Below are positions 52,022 to 62,163 of a DNA stretch of 64,000 nt, in pieces (position 1 is the stretch's first letter; the number at the start of each line of letters is the position of its first letter). The translations under genes were made by a program, and so were the position numbers. The notes below the pieces were generated by a model that saw only the letters and a program-made list of their open reading frames with translations, ran no database searches and had not been told where the DNA came from. The stretch is from positions 62,001 to 126,000 of the forward strand of contig NZ_VCNA01000004.1 of NCBI RefSeq assembly GCF_006170445.1, in the 5' to 3' direction. Source of the stretch: Brevibacillus dissolubilis (lineage in GTDB: Bacteria > Bacillota > Bacilli > Brevibacillales > Brevibacillaceae).

Positions 52022-54415
52022 TTATTGCGCCTGTTGGAATTCAGAGATTCGGCGGGCAAAAGCGGATGCGAGGGTAGATGCGCTTTGCTGACAGGAGCCT
52101 TGCGAGATGACTGATACATGCGACTCTTCTGAATCAGGCAGGATGAGGACCCAGCCGTCGGGATCATAGACCTTGATGCCATCGACGAGCTCCAGGTGTT
52201 TGCCCTTCATCTCTTCCATCATCTTACGCATGACCTTCCCCTTCGATGCCCATGGGCAAAAGACGGACTTGCGCTCCATGAAGAAGGACGGCAGGCTTGC
52301 GACGATATCGCTTAAAGTCCTATCCTGTTTCGCCATGTAGGCAAGAGCCATCACGAAGCTGTGAATCGCGTCAAACAACGGGTGGAACCGCTCATCTGGC
52401 GCTACCTCCATCATCGCGCGCGGCGTCACCTTGGTGCGCACCACTTCGATATCAAGCACACGGGCGAGCGTCTCCAGCTCGGCAGGTGCACTTACCGGCA
52501 AGCCCACCTTATGCTCGACAGAGTGATCAAAGCAGGTGAGCAGTTGCATGGATAACATCTTCTCTGCTGTCAGGCGCTCACCGGTCTCTGTGTACAGGTG
52601 GAAGCGTTCGCCGTTTTTCTCGATCTTGATTGCCGCATCTGCACCTACACGGACAATGCCGTCCGCAATGCCACGGAACTGGACATTAACCCCCATCGCG
52701 GCAAACAACGGAGCCAAGAACGTCGGCAGGAAGCGCTGTTCGCAATCCACCAGCACGTTAAAACGGTGGCGGCGCAGCTCGTTGAGATCGACGAGAGAGA
52801 GCAATGCTTGCAGATACGCTTGTTGAACATTGTGCTCCACATGCAGACTGCCGAGATTGTCGGTGATCGAGCGGACATAGGTTTCCTGTGAGTAGGCATT
52901 CTCAATCTTGCGCTCATAATCACGGGTGATCGGCAGACCATTGTGATCGAAGAACTCGATGACGATCATCTTCTCATCGGTCTGCTCAGGCATGTGCAGA
53001 TGAATCCCGCCTGCACAGCCGAAGCTGCGTACACCATAACGGGTGATCGGAGCGATCGAGACCCCGAAGTCAACCGTGTCCACCCCAGACGAGCACAGGC
53101 TGGTCATCATGCTGTGCTTGAGCAGCTGGGCAAACGGATGACCGCACGCAGACAGCGCGATTCTCGCTCCCGGCTTGAGCAGGTACGCATACGCGGAAGC
53201 CAGACGGGTGACGAATTCCGGCGTGATATCCACATTAGCGACCCCTTTGATGCCTTGATAGCCAAACATATTTTTCGCTACACTGCTGCCATAGATCAGG
53301 CTGGTCGTGACGGTCGCATTCTCCTCCACGGCCTTGTGTGCGTAGATTTTGACATTGCTCTTGATGTGGGATTTGCGGGCGAGACGGGCATGGTCACCAA
53401 TCACCGCCCCCTCCCCGATGATCGCGCTCTCCCCGACTGTCACATTGCGGCAGAGGGTGGAGCCGTTCATCTCTACTTTTTTCGCCAGGTAGGCATTCTC
53501 CCACATGATCGCTTGGGAGAGCTTCGTACCTGTGCAGATCGTCGCACTGTTGCCGATGATCGAGTACGCGCCGACCGCTACACCGGATTGCAGATGGCTC
53601 TTCTCCCCGATGTAGGCAGGGCCTTCGATCCGTACTGATGAATCGATGCGTACCCCCTGCTCCATGAAGATCCGGGGCGCAACCTCCTGCGCCTTGATCT
53701 CCACGTTGACCATCCCGTCGAGCATGTCAAACTGTGCTTGGCGGTAGACCTCCATCGAGCCGATATCAGACCAGTAGCCTTCGGCGGCATAGCCGTACAT
53801 CGGTTTGTTGTTTTGCAAAAAGAACGGAAACAGGTCTTTGGAGAAATCCAGCTCCACTCCCGGTTTCATGTAGCCAAAAATCTCCGGCTCCAAGATATAG
53901 ATACCGGTATTGACCGTGTCGCTGAAGACCTCGGACCAGGATGGCTTCTCTAGGAAACGGGTGATGGAGCCAGCCGCATCGGTCATTACCACGCCGAATT
54001 CCAGCGGATTCTCCACTTGTGTCAACACCAGTGTCGCCAGTGCTTCCTTTTGCTCATGGAATTGAATCGCCTTGGTCAGGTCAAAATCGGTTAAGGCGTC
54101 GCCGGAGATGACGATGAAGCGCTCATCGAGGAACTCCTCGCAGTTCTTCACACTGCCCGCCGTCCCGAGTGGTACATTTTCTTCGAAGTATTCAATATGA
54201 ACACCGAAGCGGGAACCGTCACCGAAGTAGCTTTTAATCACTTCCGGGAGGTACTGGATCGTCACGGCGATCTCCGTGATTCCATGCTTTTTCAGCAACT
54301 CCACAATATATTCCATACAAGGACGATTTAACAGCGGTACCATCGGTTTTGGTGTATGGGATGTGAGTGGTCGCAGTCGTGTACCTTTACCGCCCGCCAT
54401 GATGACAGCCTTCAT
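52022..54415 (-). CDS. Nucleotidyltransferase / left-handed helix / phosphohexomutase-like fusion
   Basis: A 797-residue fusion. Residues 1-235 form a sugar-1-phosphate nucleotidyltransferase ([57 protein letters not shown]). About 245-370 form a hexapeptide-type left-handed helix. About 375-797 resemble a phosphomannomutase/phosphoglucomutase. In the mutase part the phosphoserine loop (TASHNP in active enzymes) is not seen; the region reads [20 protein letters not shown], so that half is probably not a working mutase. Family members are annotated as mannose-1-phosphate guanylyltransferases, but in this operon ADP- or UDP-glucose is an equally good guess. Confidence 0.87.
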   Translation of the reverse strand: MKAVIMAGGKGTRLRPLTSHTPKPMVPLLNRPCMEYIVELLKKHGITEIAVTIQYLPEVIKSYFGDGSRFGVHIEYFEENVPLGTAGSVKNCEEFLDERFIVISGDALTDFDLTKAIQFHEQKEALATLVLTQVENPLEFGVVMTDAAGSITRFLEKPSWSEVFSDTVNTGIYILEPEIFGYMKPGVELDFSKDLFPFFLQNNKPMYGYAAEGYWSDIGSMEVYRQAQFDMLDGMVNVEIKAQEVAPRIFMEQGVRIDSSVRIEGPAYIGEKSHLQSGVAVGAYSIIGNSATICTGTKLSQAIMWENAYLAKKVEMNGSTLCRNVTVGESAIIGEGAVIGDHARLARKSHIKSNVKIYAHKAVEENATVTTSLIYGSSVAKNMFGYQGIKGVANVDITPEFVTRLASAYAYLLKPGARIALSACGHPFAQLLKHSMMTSLCSSGVDTVDFGVSIAPITRYGVRSFGCAGGIHLHMPEQTDEKMIVIEFFDHNGLPITRDYERKIENAYSQETYVRSITDNLGSLHVEHNVQQAYLQALLSLVDLNELRRHRFNVLVDCEQRFLPTFLAPLFAAMGVNVQFRGIADGIVRVGADAAIKIEKNGERFHLYTETGERLTAEKMLSMQLLTCFDHSVEHKVGLPVSAPAELETLARVLDIEVVRTKVTPRAMMEVAPDERFHPLFDAIHSFVMALAYMAKQDRTLSDIVASLPSFFMERKSVFCPWASKGKVMRKMMEEMKGKHLELVDGIKVYDPDGWVLILPDSEESHVSVISQGSCQQSASTLASAFARRISEFQQAQ

Positions 54416-54438
54416 TATGTTGGTTCCCCCCTTGATTT

Positions 54439-57309
54439 TTAACGAACAGAGAGCGCCGGCAGCATCTCTTGGTAGAGTACTAGTGTATCCTTGGCGATTC
54501 TGTGCCAGTTATAACGGACTTGTACCTCGGCAAGTGCTTGGTCCGCCATCTCCCTTGCCTCTTTTGTATGTTCAAGCACCCAGTTGACTTGCGTGATGAG
54601 CGATTGGACATCGCCCGGATACATCTTGACCCCGTTTTCTCCATGACGGACAATGCTGCCCAGTCCACCAGTATCAGCGACCAATAACGGTGTCCCATGT
54701 GACATCGCTTCGAGTGCGACGATGCCAAACGGCTCATACAGACTTGGGAAAATCGCCAAATCAGCCAGTCGCATCAGGGAATCACGGGTAGCGTCATCGA
54801 CGAATCCGAGAAACAGTGCCTTCTCCCCAAGTCCAACTTCCCAAGCTTGGTGTTTCAGTTGATCCAGCATCGGGCCCTTTCCACCGAAGATAAATTTGGC
54901 CTCCGGATGCTTCGCCAGAATCGCCGGGGCTGCTTCCATGATCAGATCCAGACCTTTTTCCCGGACCATGCGCCCGACGTAGAAAATGATTTTTTCATTC
55001 GGGTTGGCAAATCGCGGTCGGATCTCGTGGATCGCCTGTAACTCGGACTCGGTCGGTGCAGGTGGCACTTCGATCCCATTCGGAATGACATCGATCTTGT
55101 CAGCAGGCAGTTGAAAATGGCGGATCATCTCATCCTTCATATAATCGCTGCAGGCAATCACACGCCAGGATTCATACGTCAGCTTCCATTCGTAATGATG
55201 AATCCGGTGTTGCAGCGGCGTATGCAATCCTTGGTTGCGCCCATGCTCCATCGCGTGAATGGTCGAGAGCAACGGATACTGGTAACGCTGTTTGGCCTCA
55301 ATCGCGGCAAACGAAACCAGCCAGTCATGCGCATGAATCAGATCAAAATGGATGCCTTCCTCCGCATAGCGCGCAAGCTCATCTACCATCGCGAGATTTA
55401 ACTGGAACACCCAATCAAAAAAGTCGCTTCGCCCGTTCGGCTGGTAGGTCGGCAGACGGCGTACATGAATCCCCTCCATCACTTCCCGCTCTGGTGCGTC
55501 CCAAGCGGCACAGGTCAGCACATGCACCTCGACATTTTGCAGCACGAGGTGACGGGAGAGATCATAGACAGCTTTCGACAGTCCCCCTACCGTCATCGGC
55601 GGGAACTCCCAGCTGAGCATCAGTACGCGGGCTACCGGCTCTTGTCGAACAGATGTGGCGGCAATATAGGTCTTCGACACGTCTACTTTATGCCCGTGTT
55701 TGGGTAAATAGTACCTTGGATTGATATCAGGAAAAACAGGAAAAGCCTGTTCCATCGCGGTTAATTGGGCGTCGTCGAGTTTACCTTGGTTGAATTGTTC
55801 TTGGATCTGGTAAAAGCGCACTAGGTGGTCATGGGTCCGCTTAACGGCGTATTCCACCATCGACTGGTTGTCCATGATGAAGGCCCAGTCACTGCTCTGT
55901 GCCAGCATCAGCTCGCGGGCCATCTGCTGCAGGGCGCGCTCTTGCAGTGGAGTCAGTACTTGACCTGACGCATCGCTTGTCATGACAGCCTCCACCATCA
56001 GACGCTCAGCCCGATGCAGATGACGGTATATCCATTCATTTGTCTCATTGAGCCATACTTCTCCATAGCCGTTACGACCCCATGAGCAGGTAGGCAGACG
56101 GCCATAGTCGTTGAAGTCTGGGTATTCCGCCAGATAATCAGACGGCGTCACCATGCGCAGAATCTGGGTATCATAGGCGATTTTGCGGCACAGGTAATCG
56201 ATGAACATCGGGCCTTCGTACCACCAGTGGCCGAACAGCTCTGCATCATAGGGGGCAACCACAATCGGCTTGCGGTCCATATGGGCAGACAGATGCTCCA
56301 CCTGACGTTCGCGGTTATACATGAAGTTGCCCGCGTGAGCAGCCGCCTTTTCGCGCGCCCAGTCTGGGTTGTAGACGTCTTTTGGCTGATCCTTGCCGGT
56401 GATACGGTGATACTTCAAGCCTGTATTGATCCGAAAACCTTCCGGATGTACATATCCTTTGATATACTCCCAGTCCAGATCATAACCGATATCCCGGTAA
56501 TACTCGCGGTAATCCGCATCCCCCGGATAGCCTTCCTGTGCGCTCCAGACCTGCTTGGATGACTCGATATCCCGGGCAAAAGCCGCTACGCCATGCTCGG
56601 TAAAGAGCGGTGCATACACTCCGCGGCGCGGCTTCGGTGTCGCATGCTCAATGCCATGCGTATCCACGAAAAAGAACTGAATCCCCGCTTCTTTGAGCAT
56701 CCGGTCTATCCCTGGTGTATAAGCACACTCTGGCAGCCAGATCCCGCGCGGCTTGACACCAAGAATCCGCTCATGTGTCTCTACACCAGTCATGATCTGC
56801 GCCCGGATCGCTTCCTCTGTCTCGACAAAAGGCAAAAACGCATGGGTCGCCGAGCAGGTAATCAATTCAAGCGCCCCCGCCTCCTGCAGCTGGCGGAACG
56901 CCGGGATCAGATTGAATTGGTACTTCCCGCAGAACGCCGCAATCTCGCGGAAACGCTCCAGATACATCTTGGCGACGCGGTACTCTTTGGGACGGTCGGT
57001 CGTGCGCTTGCACTCTTTTACCGCCAGCTCCATCAGAGTAGCCAGATGGTTCTTAAAGCGCACCTGGATCAGCGGGTCAGCAAGCATAGATAAAAGCGGT
57101 GGTGACATCGCCAAGGTCAGGCGGAATGGCACCTGCTCCGCTGTTAATTTTTCAAAAACAAGCAAAAGGGGTACGTAGGTCTCCAGCATCGCTTCATAGA
57201 CCCAGCGCTCCTCCAGATAATCATCGCGGTCCCCGTGACGCACGTATGGCAGATGGGCATGCAGCACGAGCGCGAGATAGCCTTTTTCCACTGTCGACAC
57301 CTCACTCAT
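54439..57309 (-). CDS. GH57 branching-enzyme-like / GT4 glycosyltransferase fusion
   Basis: A 956-residue fusion. Residues 1-530 form a GH57 domain with a C-terminal helical part of the 1,4-alpha-glucan branching type: [30 protein letters not shown] (candidate Glu nucleophile near 191) and [17 protein letters not shown] (candidate Asp near 355). Residues about 560-950 form a GT4 glycosyltransferase: [65 protein letters not shown]. One polypeptide may thus both extend and branch alpha-glucan. The ATG overlaps the stop of the DUF4912 gene (ATGA). Confidence 0.92.
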   Translation of the reverse strand: MSEVSTVEKGYLALVLHAHLPYVRHGDRDDYLEERWVYEAMLETYVPLLLVFEKLTAEQVPFRLTLAMSPPLLSMLADPLIQVRFKNHLATLMELAVKECKRTTDRPKEYRVAKMYLERFREIAAFCGKYQFNLIPAFRQLQEAGALELITCSATHAFLPFVETEEAIRAQIMTGVETHERILGVKPRGIWLPECAYTPGIDRMLKEAGIQFFFVDTHGIEHATPKPRRGVYAPLFTEHGVAAFARDIESSKQVWSAQEGYPGDADYREYYRDIGYDLDWEYIKGYVHPEGFRINTGLKYHRITGKDQPKDVYNPDWAREKAAAHAGNFMYNRERQVEHLSAHMDRKPIVVAPYDAELFGHWWYEGPMFIDYLCRKIAYDTQILRMVTPSDYLAEYPDFNDYGRLPTCSWGRNGYGEVWLNETNEWIYRHLHRAERLMVEAVMTSDASGQVLTPLQERALQQMARELMLAQSSDWAFIMDNQSMVEYAVKRTHDHLVRFYQIQEQFNQGKLDDAQLTAMEQAFPVFPDINPRYYLPKHGHKVDVSKTYIAATSVRQEPVARVLMLSWEFPPMTVGGLSKAVYDLSRHLVLQNVEVHVLTCAAWDAPEREVMEGIHVRRLPTYQPNGRSDFFDWVFQLNLAMVDELARYAEEGIHFDLIHAHDWLVSFAAIEAKQRYQYPLLSTIHAMEHGRNQGLHTPLQHRIHHYEWKLTYESWRVIACSDYMKDEMIRHFQLPADKIDVIPNGIEVPPAPTESELQAIHEIRPRFANPNEKIIFYVGRMVREKGLDLIMEAAPAILAKHPEAKFIFGGKGPMLDQLKHQAWEVGLGEKALFLGFVDDATRDSLMRLADLAIFPSLYEPFGIVALEAMSHGTPLLVADTGGLGSIVRHGENGVKMYPGDVQSLITQVNWVLEHTKEAREMADQALAEVQVRYNWHRIAKDTLVLYQEMLPALSVR

Positions 57310-58190
57310 TTGGAATACACCGTATAGGATGAGAAGTTTTCAAACCAAGCCGGTTGACTCGGATTTGAGGCAGGCGACACCAGTGGTTCTCCCCAGCCCG
57401 CAGGCGTATTGCGTGGTGTCGCGACAGGCTGCGAACGCAAAATCGGGCAAAACTTGCCTTCATGGAACAGCCCAAAATCAACTATGTACGTACGTCCCGG
57501 CTGCATCTGTGGCACAAACCACGAGCGGGCGTCACTGTGCACGATGACATCCTTGTGCCAATGGGCATTGGCCCCGTCGAAGTACAGGTCGGTTACGTCA
57601 TAGATGCGTAAGCCTTTTTGGATGTAGCGGTAGTCGGCCTGCAGATAGGAGGCGACCATCCGCATCCGCGCCCAAGTAATCTCCCAGTATGCGTAGAGAA
57701 CCGTCGGGCCTTGTGGCATCGCCTTGCAGACACTGTCTCCGTAGAAGTCCGAAAGCTGCCAGCCGGTTGGGCGGGAGGATTGCAGGAGCTGGGATTGGGT
57801 AGCTTCTGAGAAAAACGGAAGCGTAAATGCTTGCGAGATTTCATCAGAAGATTCAAAAGCATCTGTCATTAATTCTTGAACAGGTTTGGTGACTTCATCT
57901 GTATGGAGGGTGGCAGGAGCGTCTTCCACTACCTCAGTCTCGATCACTCCATCCACAGCGCAGGCCTCTGCATCTGGATCATCCATCTCTGATTGTCCTT
58001 TTGCGCCTTCCAACGCGGCTGCGGCTTGTGCTCTGGCTAAAGCCAGCTCCATCTCGATGGCTGTCTGTTCTTCCTGTATTTTATGTCTACGCAATTGGTA
58101 TTTCACTTGTCCGAGCGTCAGACCACATGCGTCCGCGATTTCTTGAACTGTTAGTGATTGTGAGCGAAGTTCCATGATACGTTCAATCAT
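57306..58190 (-). CDS. DUF4912 protein with N-terminal helix-turn-helix
   Basis: A 294-residue protein, first gene of the alpha-glucan operon. Residues 1-38 read as a helix-turn-helix (SLTVQEIADACGLTLGQVKY). A Glu/Ala-rich linker (about 40-130) leads to the DUF4912 domain (about 145-265: YGDSVCKAMPQGPTVLYAYW, LRIYDVTDLYFDGANAH, PGRTYIVDFGL). DUF4912 resembles carbohydrate-binding-like folds and is often next to GH57 genes. It may be a regulator or a glycan-sensing subunit; this is inference. Confidence 0.82.
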   Translation of the reverse strand: MIERIMELRSQSLTVQEIADACGLTLGQVKYQLRRHKIQEEQTAIEMELALARAQAAAALEGAKGQSEMDDPDAEACAVDGVIETEVVEDAPATLHTDEVTKPVQELMTDAFESSDEISQAFTLPFFSEATQSQLLQSSRPTGWQLSDFYGDSVCKAMPQGPTVLYAYWEITWARMRMVASYLQADYRYIQKGLRIYDVTDLYFDGANAHWHKDVIVHSDARSWFVPQMQPGRTYIVDFGLFHEGKFCPILRSQPVATPRNTPAGWGEPLVSPASNPSQPAWFENFSSYTVYSK

Positions 58191-58362
58191 TTGGGTGCGC
58201 TCCTTTCTCCGTGTCTACGTGGATTAGTATACCGAAAGCCGTCAGGAAAGGCTGTCGATTCGTAGGCGCATAGATTTTCTTCTTTTGTCGACCAACATGT
58301 GTTATTTTCGTGACCGTCGGTGATTGTGTCGAGATATCACAAAATGTGCATGAACATGGGAC

Positions 58363-58396
58363 AAAAAAATATCCTGCCATCAAAGGGATGACAGGA
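58363..58396 (-). terminator. Rho-independent terminator of the ferredoxin-like gene
   Basis: On the minus strand TCCTGTCATC pairs with GATGGCAGGA around CCTTT, followed by TATTTTTTT. From 58397 to 58650 the sequence is G/T-rich on the plus strand with no credible gene. Confidence 0.75.
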
Positions 58397-58650
58397 CGTT
58401 GTGGTTATAGGATTTAGCTTTGGTTGGATGCTGAGGAGTTGTTCGGAGGATGACCAGTGGATGATCGGATTTGGATTGGAGTGCTTGTTTTCTGACGGGT
58501 TTCGATGTCGCCGCGTGGCTTGGTGATTTGGCTGATTTTGTTGGTAGAGTTGGGTTGGTAACGCTTTCTTGTAAGCTTGCTTTATGATTGGTTGACTATA
58601 TTTTTGCTTGTAACTCTCTTAATTCTTGCGTGAATTTTTTTGACGGTTGC

Positions 58651-59016
58651 TTACCTTTTTGGAGACTCGTTCGTTTTTTTCTGTTCACTGGTTTGGAACG
58701 TATTCCCGTCATAATGAAAAGAAACCAGCTCTTCGACCGGTTCGCCTGCGAGCAAATGTTGTCGGACGATCTTTGGGGCGTCCTCCACTCTGACATCCCT
58801 GTACCAGATGCCTTCAGGGTAGACGGCGACGACACAGGAATCCACGCAGCGGCCGTTGCAGAGGGTTTTGGTCGAGTGGATGAAGTCGTCTGCGCCGACA
58901 CGGGCGATCTCATCGCGGATCGCTTGGGTGACGGCTTCTGCGCCCTTTTTGCTGCAGGTCCCGCCGTTGCAGAGGATGAGGTGGCGGGTGACGGTGGTGA
59001 GGTTCTTGATGGGCAT
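58651..59016 (-). CDS. (2Fe-2S) ferredoxin-like, thioredoxin-fold protein
   Basis: A 121-residue protein. The first Cys pair lies in LILCNGGTCSKKGAE, the second in LCNGRCVDSCVVAVYPEGIW, the pattern of thioredoxin-like [2Fe-2S] ferredoxins (COG3411). It would carry electrons in the cytoplasm; the partner is unknown. It ends with a charged tail of about 25 residues (SEQKKTNESPKR) beyond the family core. The ATG is preceded by AGGAGCGA. Its terminator is almost 260 bases downstream. Confidence 0.85.
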   Translation of the reverse strand: MPIKNLTTVTRHLILCNGGTCSKKGAEAVTQAIRDEIARVGADDFIHSTKTLCNGRCVDSCVVAVYPEGIWYRDVRVEDAPKIVRQHLLAGEPVEELVSFHYDGNTFQTSEQKKTNESPKR

Positions 59017-59286
59017 GGGGTGGGTCGCTCCTTTTTGGGTGTTGGGTCTGGGATTGGGGTGGGAGATGAGGTTGAGAATGCTTACGTATATAGATGTGGA
59101 AACGGATGAGATTCGGGAGTAAATGGACTTTGCCCAATCGCTTGGCTAATTCGATTATTTCTGTGAGTTCTGCTGATACAGTGAGTTTTGTTTGTTGAGA
59201 AAGTTTCCATTGTTCCATTGTAGCAAGGTTCGGCATAGATTTCAGCAGGAGAAGTGTAGGTATTGTAAAGGTCAGGAGGGGTGGGT

Positions 59287-59496
59287 TTGAAAAGGGTTGT
59301 TGTTGTGCTTTTGGCGGTGTTGCCAGTGGTTTGCGGTGTGAGCTATTGGCTGGGATATGGGAATGTGGCGTTTTATGCGGGGTTTTTGTGGTTCTGTGTG
59401 GTGTCGTGGACGGCGCGGGTGGTGGGGATGGAGAATGAGTTGTATGTGGAGCGGGCTGCCAGGGGGCGGCGTAAGGATGAGGAGCGATTATTATAA
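59287..59496 (+). CDS. Small two-pass membrane protein
   Basis: A 69-residue protein, not recognised. Two hydrophobic segments (VVVVLLAVLPVVCGVSYWLG and VAFYAGFLWFCVVSWTARVV) are followed by a charged end (ERAARGRRKDEERLL). The TTG at 59287 has AGGAGGGG 6-7 bases upstream. High G content is shared with the preceding 300 bases. No clear terminator follows. Coding status is likely but not certain. Confidence 0.5.
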   Translation: MKRVVVVLLAVLPVVCGVSYWLGYGNVAFYAGFLWFCVVSWTARVVGMENELYVERAARGRRKDEERLL

Positions 59497-59536
59497 AGAA
59501 AAAACCCTTCAAAACTTCAAGTGTTTTAGTTCGTCA

Positions 59537-60317
59537 TTATGGATGATCCTCTGAATTCATAAAAGGAGCGCAAGAAGCTTCTTCATCTTTAAATACTTTC
59601 GGATCAATATTTCTAGAAATAACAATAACAATAGGTCTTCCATATTTAGGATCTGTTTCACTCACTGAGGCATCCAGTTCGATCTCTTTTTCAAAAGTCG
59701 AAAAAAGACCTGATTAAACGGTTTTTAAATTTACCCGACCAGTTTGTTTTGATTGAGTGGATCAAGTAAGGTTAACAGCGTGAGGATCATATTCATTCTG
59801 TTGGTCCATGTAAAACTCAAAGCGATCTCCTGCAAAAAGATATCGATTATTCTGTTGGGGATGTGACCGCCCTGCCACTTCTGTAGAAAAGAGTAATGTT
59901 TGACCCATAATATAAACAGGTTCTAAAAATGAAAGAGAATCAGTCGCCAATCTTCCCTTGGATAATCGGAGATAGTTCCATGTCAGGTCATCTTCCGGCT
60001 TTAAACAGTGCTTCTCCATCATGTTCTTAAAAACTGCTCTGTTTAGATTTGGAAGTCTCCTTTCAAAGACAGAAAACATCTTGGTCGATTAATATACTTT
60101 TGGAATATCACTTAATCTTACAAAGGCACTAAACCCTTTCTTCCCGAGCCTGTTCAATGGTTTGCTTGTTATAGAAAGATTCGTACCCTGTTGCTATTTT
60201 GTTAAGAATTCCCACAAAATAATTGCTCTCTGTTTTGACTCCTTTCCAGCTTACTAATAATTTACGGGCGTTCAAAATGACAAAAACTCCCTTATTAAAT
60301 AGTCTCTGCGTGTGCAT
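59537..60317 (-). pseudogene. HIRAN-domain protein pseudogene
   Basis: The minus strand holds one gene broken several times. From 60317 it reads to NKQTIEQAREERV and stops; a shifted frame continues GFSAFVRLSDIPKVY, stop, STKMFSVFERRLPNLNR, then to GRLATDSLSFLEP and FEFYMDQQNEYDPHAVNLT (stop at 59762). Shifted again it gives LLDPLNQNKLVG, and finally STFEKEIELDASVSETDPKY to the stop at 59537. The order FERRLP, GRLATDS.SF, NEYDPHAV matches HIRAN-domain proteins of Bacillales. At least three frameshifts and one stop make it non-functional. Confidence 0.65.
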
Positions 60318-60358
60318 AATAAACGTTTAACTAATGCAAAATTTTTAGAATAACGCAC

Positions 60359-60395
60359 AAAAAATGAGGTCAATCAGTTTAATCTGATGACCTCA
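60359..60395 (-). terminator. Rho-independent terminator of the TIR unit
   Basis: On the minus strand TGAGGTCA pairs with TGACCTCA, with an inner TCAG/CTGA pairing, followed by TTTTTT. It lies 43 bases past the stop of the 210-residue gene. Confidence 0.85.
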
Positions 60396-60437
60396 TGATG
60401 AATATATTATACATAAAATACTAGTTCATCCAAAATT

Positions 60438-61070
60438 TTATATTAATAAATCTCTAGGGGCATTCATCTCTGTTTGGGAAATCCAATCAGCAACTCTATT
60501 TAGCATTTCTTGTACTTCATTATGGGTAAGACCCTCAATTTTGGCTATCTCCCATATTGAAGCTAGATAACTATCTACATTAGTTGGAAAAGAGATACTG
60601 TCATGCCTTAATGAAGCATATAATACTTTGTTATCATATAGTCCATCTTCACCACGGTAACTCAAGTGATTAATATACCATCCGTTCTCTGTTCGAGTCA
60701 ATCTGTATAGGTCATGATGTCCCCAACGATTTGAGTAAATCCTAAATTCAAATTCATCGCCAATAGTCTGATCAATTGGATCATCATTTGCGGAAGTGTC
60801 CTCTAGGTATTCTAATAAGTCTTCTACTGGATGAATATGATTGTAGAATTCAGGATCTTCTGGCTGCATCCTTCTGTTTTTAATCATATATTCGTGATGT
60901 TTAGGTTTAGGTGTTAATTGCATGTGTAGTTCATGTGCTGCTATTTTCATTTTATTAAATGCTAACTCAACTTCGCCTCTTTCTTGATTTTGCCAGTTCT
61001 TTGCAATAAGCAAATTATCCTGAATTATTTTTTTAAGCTTCTCTTGCGCAGGAGTCAAATTAACCTTCAT
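60438..61070 (-). CDS. Accessory protein partnered with the TIR gene
   Basis: A 210-residue protein, not recognised. The start is helical (MKVNLTPAQEKLKKIIQDNL), then KMKIAAHELHMQLTPKPKHH, a middle with strands (FEFRIYSNRWGHHDLYRLTR, NGWYINHLSYRGEDGLYDN) and an end helix pair (NEVQEMLNRVADWIS). No membrane segment or catalytic motif stands out; HELH could be a metal site but lacks context. It begins 27 bases after the TIR gene stop and shares its terminator. AT content is much higher than in the flanking core genes, suggesting acquisition by transfer. Confidence 0.65.
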   Translation of the reverse strand: MKVNLTPAQEKLKKIIQDNLLIAKNWQNQERGEVELAFNKMKIAAHELHMQLTPKPKHHEYMIKNRRMQPEDPEFYNHIHPVEDLLEYLEDTSANDDPIDQTIGDEFEFRIYSNRWGHHDLYRLTRTENGWYINHLSYRGEDGLYDNKVLYASLRHDSISFPTNVDSYLASIWEIAKIEGLTHNEVQEMLNRVADWISQTEMNAPRDLLI

Positions 61071-61097
61071 TGTAAAACCCCCTATTTATAAAAAATT

Positions 61098-61910
61098 TTA
61101 CCACGGCAGAGCCTTTTGAGATCGAAATGTCACGTTAGCTTTGTCGTGTCTAGCTGCTGAATATTCAGATCCTCCACATTGGAACTCAATAAAAATAAGC
61201 TTATTTTCTTCATGAAATACCCATAAATTTGATGGTTCATCTTTTAAAACCAATTCGTTTCCATCAACATCATTCAGTTGAATTTCGATATATGTAAACT
61301 CAATTTGAGCAGTAGTTTCATTTATCGCTCTTAAAGCAACCTTAATTTTACCACTCCCCATATTTTTGACCGACTCAAAATTAATCCTTACAGAGCGATC
61401 GGCTTCTCGCTCTATTTTAGCGTATCCAGAAATTTCTTCTAAGCTAGAATCACGTACACTTTCCCAAATGTTATCGTTTAAATCTAAATTAAACTCTTGC
61501 AATATTGATCTTTTGAAATCATTTAATTTGCTTTTATCATCCAATCGATAAGAATTCCGGCTAGGGTCAACAGCTCCCTTAATTTCATGGAAAGAAAAGT
61601 TCGGTGTTATAAATGTCGAATACTTTTTATTTTGTACCCATGTTGCCCCCATCTCATTAAGACAAGCTGCACTTTTATAATAATTATGGGAAAGAACATA
61701 AATTACCCATACATTTCCATTTAATTCTCCCTTTAAATAATCATAAATATTAACATCTGGAGGGATACTAAATCCTGGATAAGAACTACAAACGATCTTA
61801 ACCCCTGCTCTTTCAACTCCTGTAACCTTTATTAAATTAACAAGTTCATGTACATATGTTTCGTCTTTATGCGCGTGGCTAATTAGAATAGTATCTATTC
61901 GTTGAGACAA
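61098..61910 (-). CDS. TIR-domain protein, possible defence effector
   Basis: A 270-residue protein. Residues 1-125 form a TIR domain: DTILISHAHKDETYVHELVN at the start, VWVIYVLSHNYYKSAACLNE with the Glu in the position of the catalytic Glu of NAD+-cleaving TIR enzymes. The second half (about 150-270) is strand-rich and reads like a C2/Ig-like sensor or scaffold domain (VRINFESVKNMGSGKIKVAL, AQIEFTYIEIQLNDVDGNEL). The TTG start has AGAGG 11 bases upstream; the frame is open a further 14 codons upstream, so a longer N-terminus or a lost 5' part is possible. The partner gene follows after 27 bases. Confidence 0.72.
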   Translation of the reverse strand: MSQRIDTILISHAHKDETYVHELVNLIKVTGVERAGVKIVCSSYPGFSIPPDVNIYDYLKGELNGNVWVIYVLSHNYYKSAACLNEMGATWVQNKKYSTFITPNFSFHEIKGAVDPSRNSYRLDDKSKLNDFKRSILQEFNLDLNDNIWESVRDSSLEEISGYAKIEREADRSVRINFESVKNMGSGKIKVALRAINETTAQIEFTYIEIQLNDVDGNELVLKDEPSNLWVFHEENKLIFIEFQCGGSEYSAARHDKANVTFRSQKALPW

Positions 61911-62120
61911 TCCTATTTCATCCTCTCGTGCTTTAGCTAATTCTGCTGATCAACCATGCCGAAAATATATCCAGTATTTTATGCTAATTCCATATTGATG
62001 CACCCGAAATAATCATACTTTTTCTCCCATCATGATGCAATAGCAACTATAGAAGCATTCTCAAAAAGCGAATTAGTCGACAATAATAATTCCACTCAAA
62101 TACGTATGAAGATTTATAAA

Positions 62121-62151
62121 TTAATAAAGGACTTACTTATTTTGTAAGTCC
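62121..62151 (-). terminator. Rho-independent terminator of topB
   Basis: On the minus strand GGACTTAC pairs with GTAAGTCC around AAAATAA, followed by TTTATTAATT. It lies 12 bases past the topB stop. The gap 61911-62120 is AT-rich with only a short open run joined to the TIR frame. Confidence 0.8.
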
Positions 62152-62163
62152 CCTACCTTTATA

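Noticed and set aside
58588-59109. 173-codon plus-strand frame opposite the ferredoxin-like gene
   Set aside because: The minus-strand protein has the conserved Cys pattern; the plus frame is its shadow.
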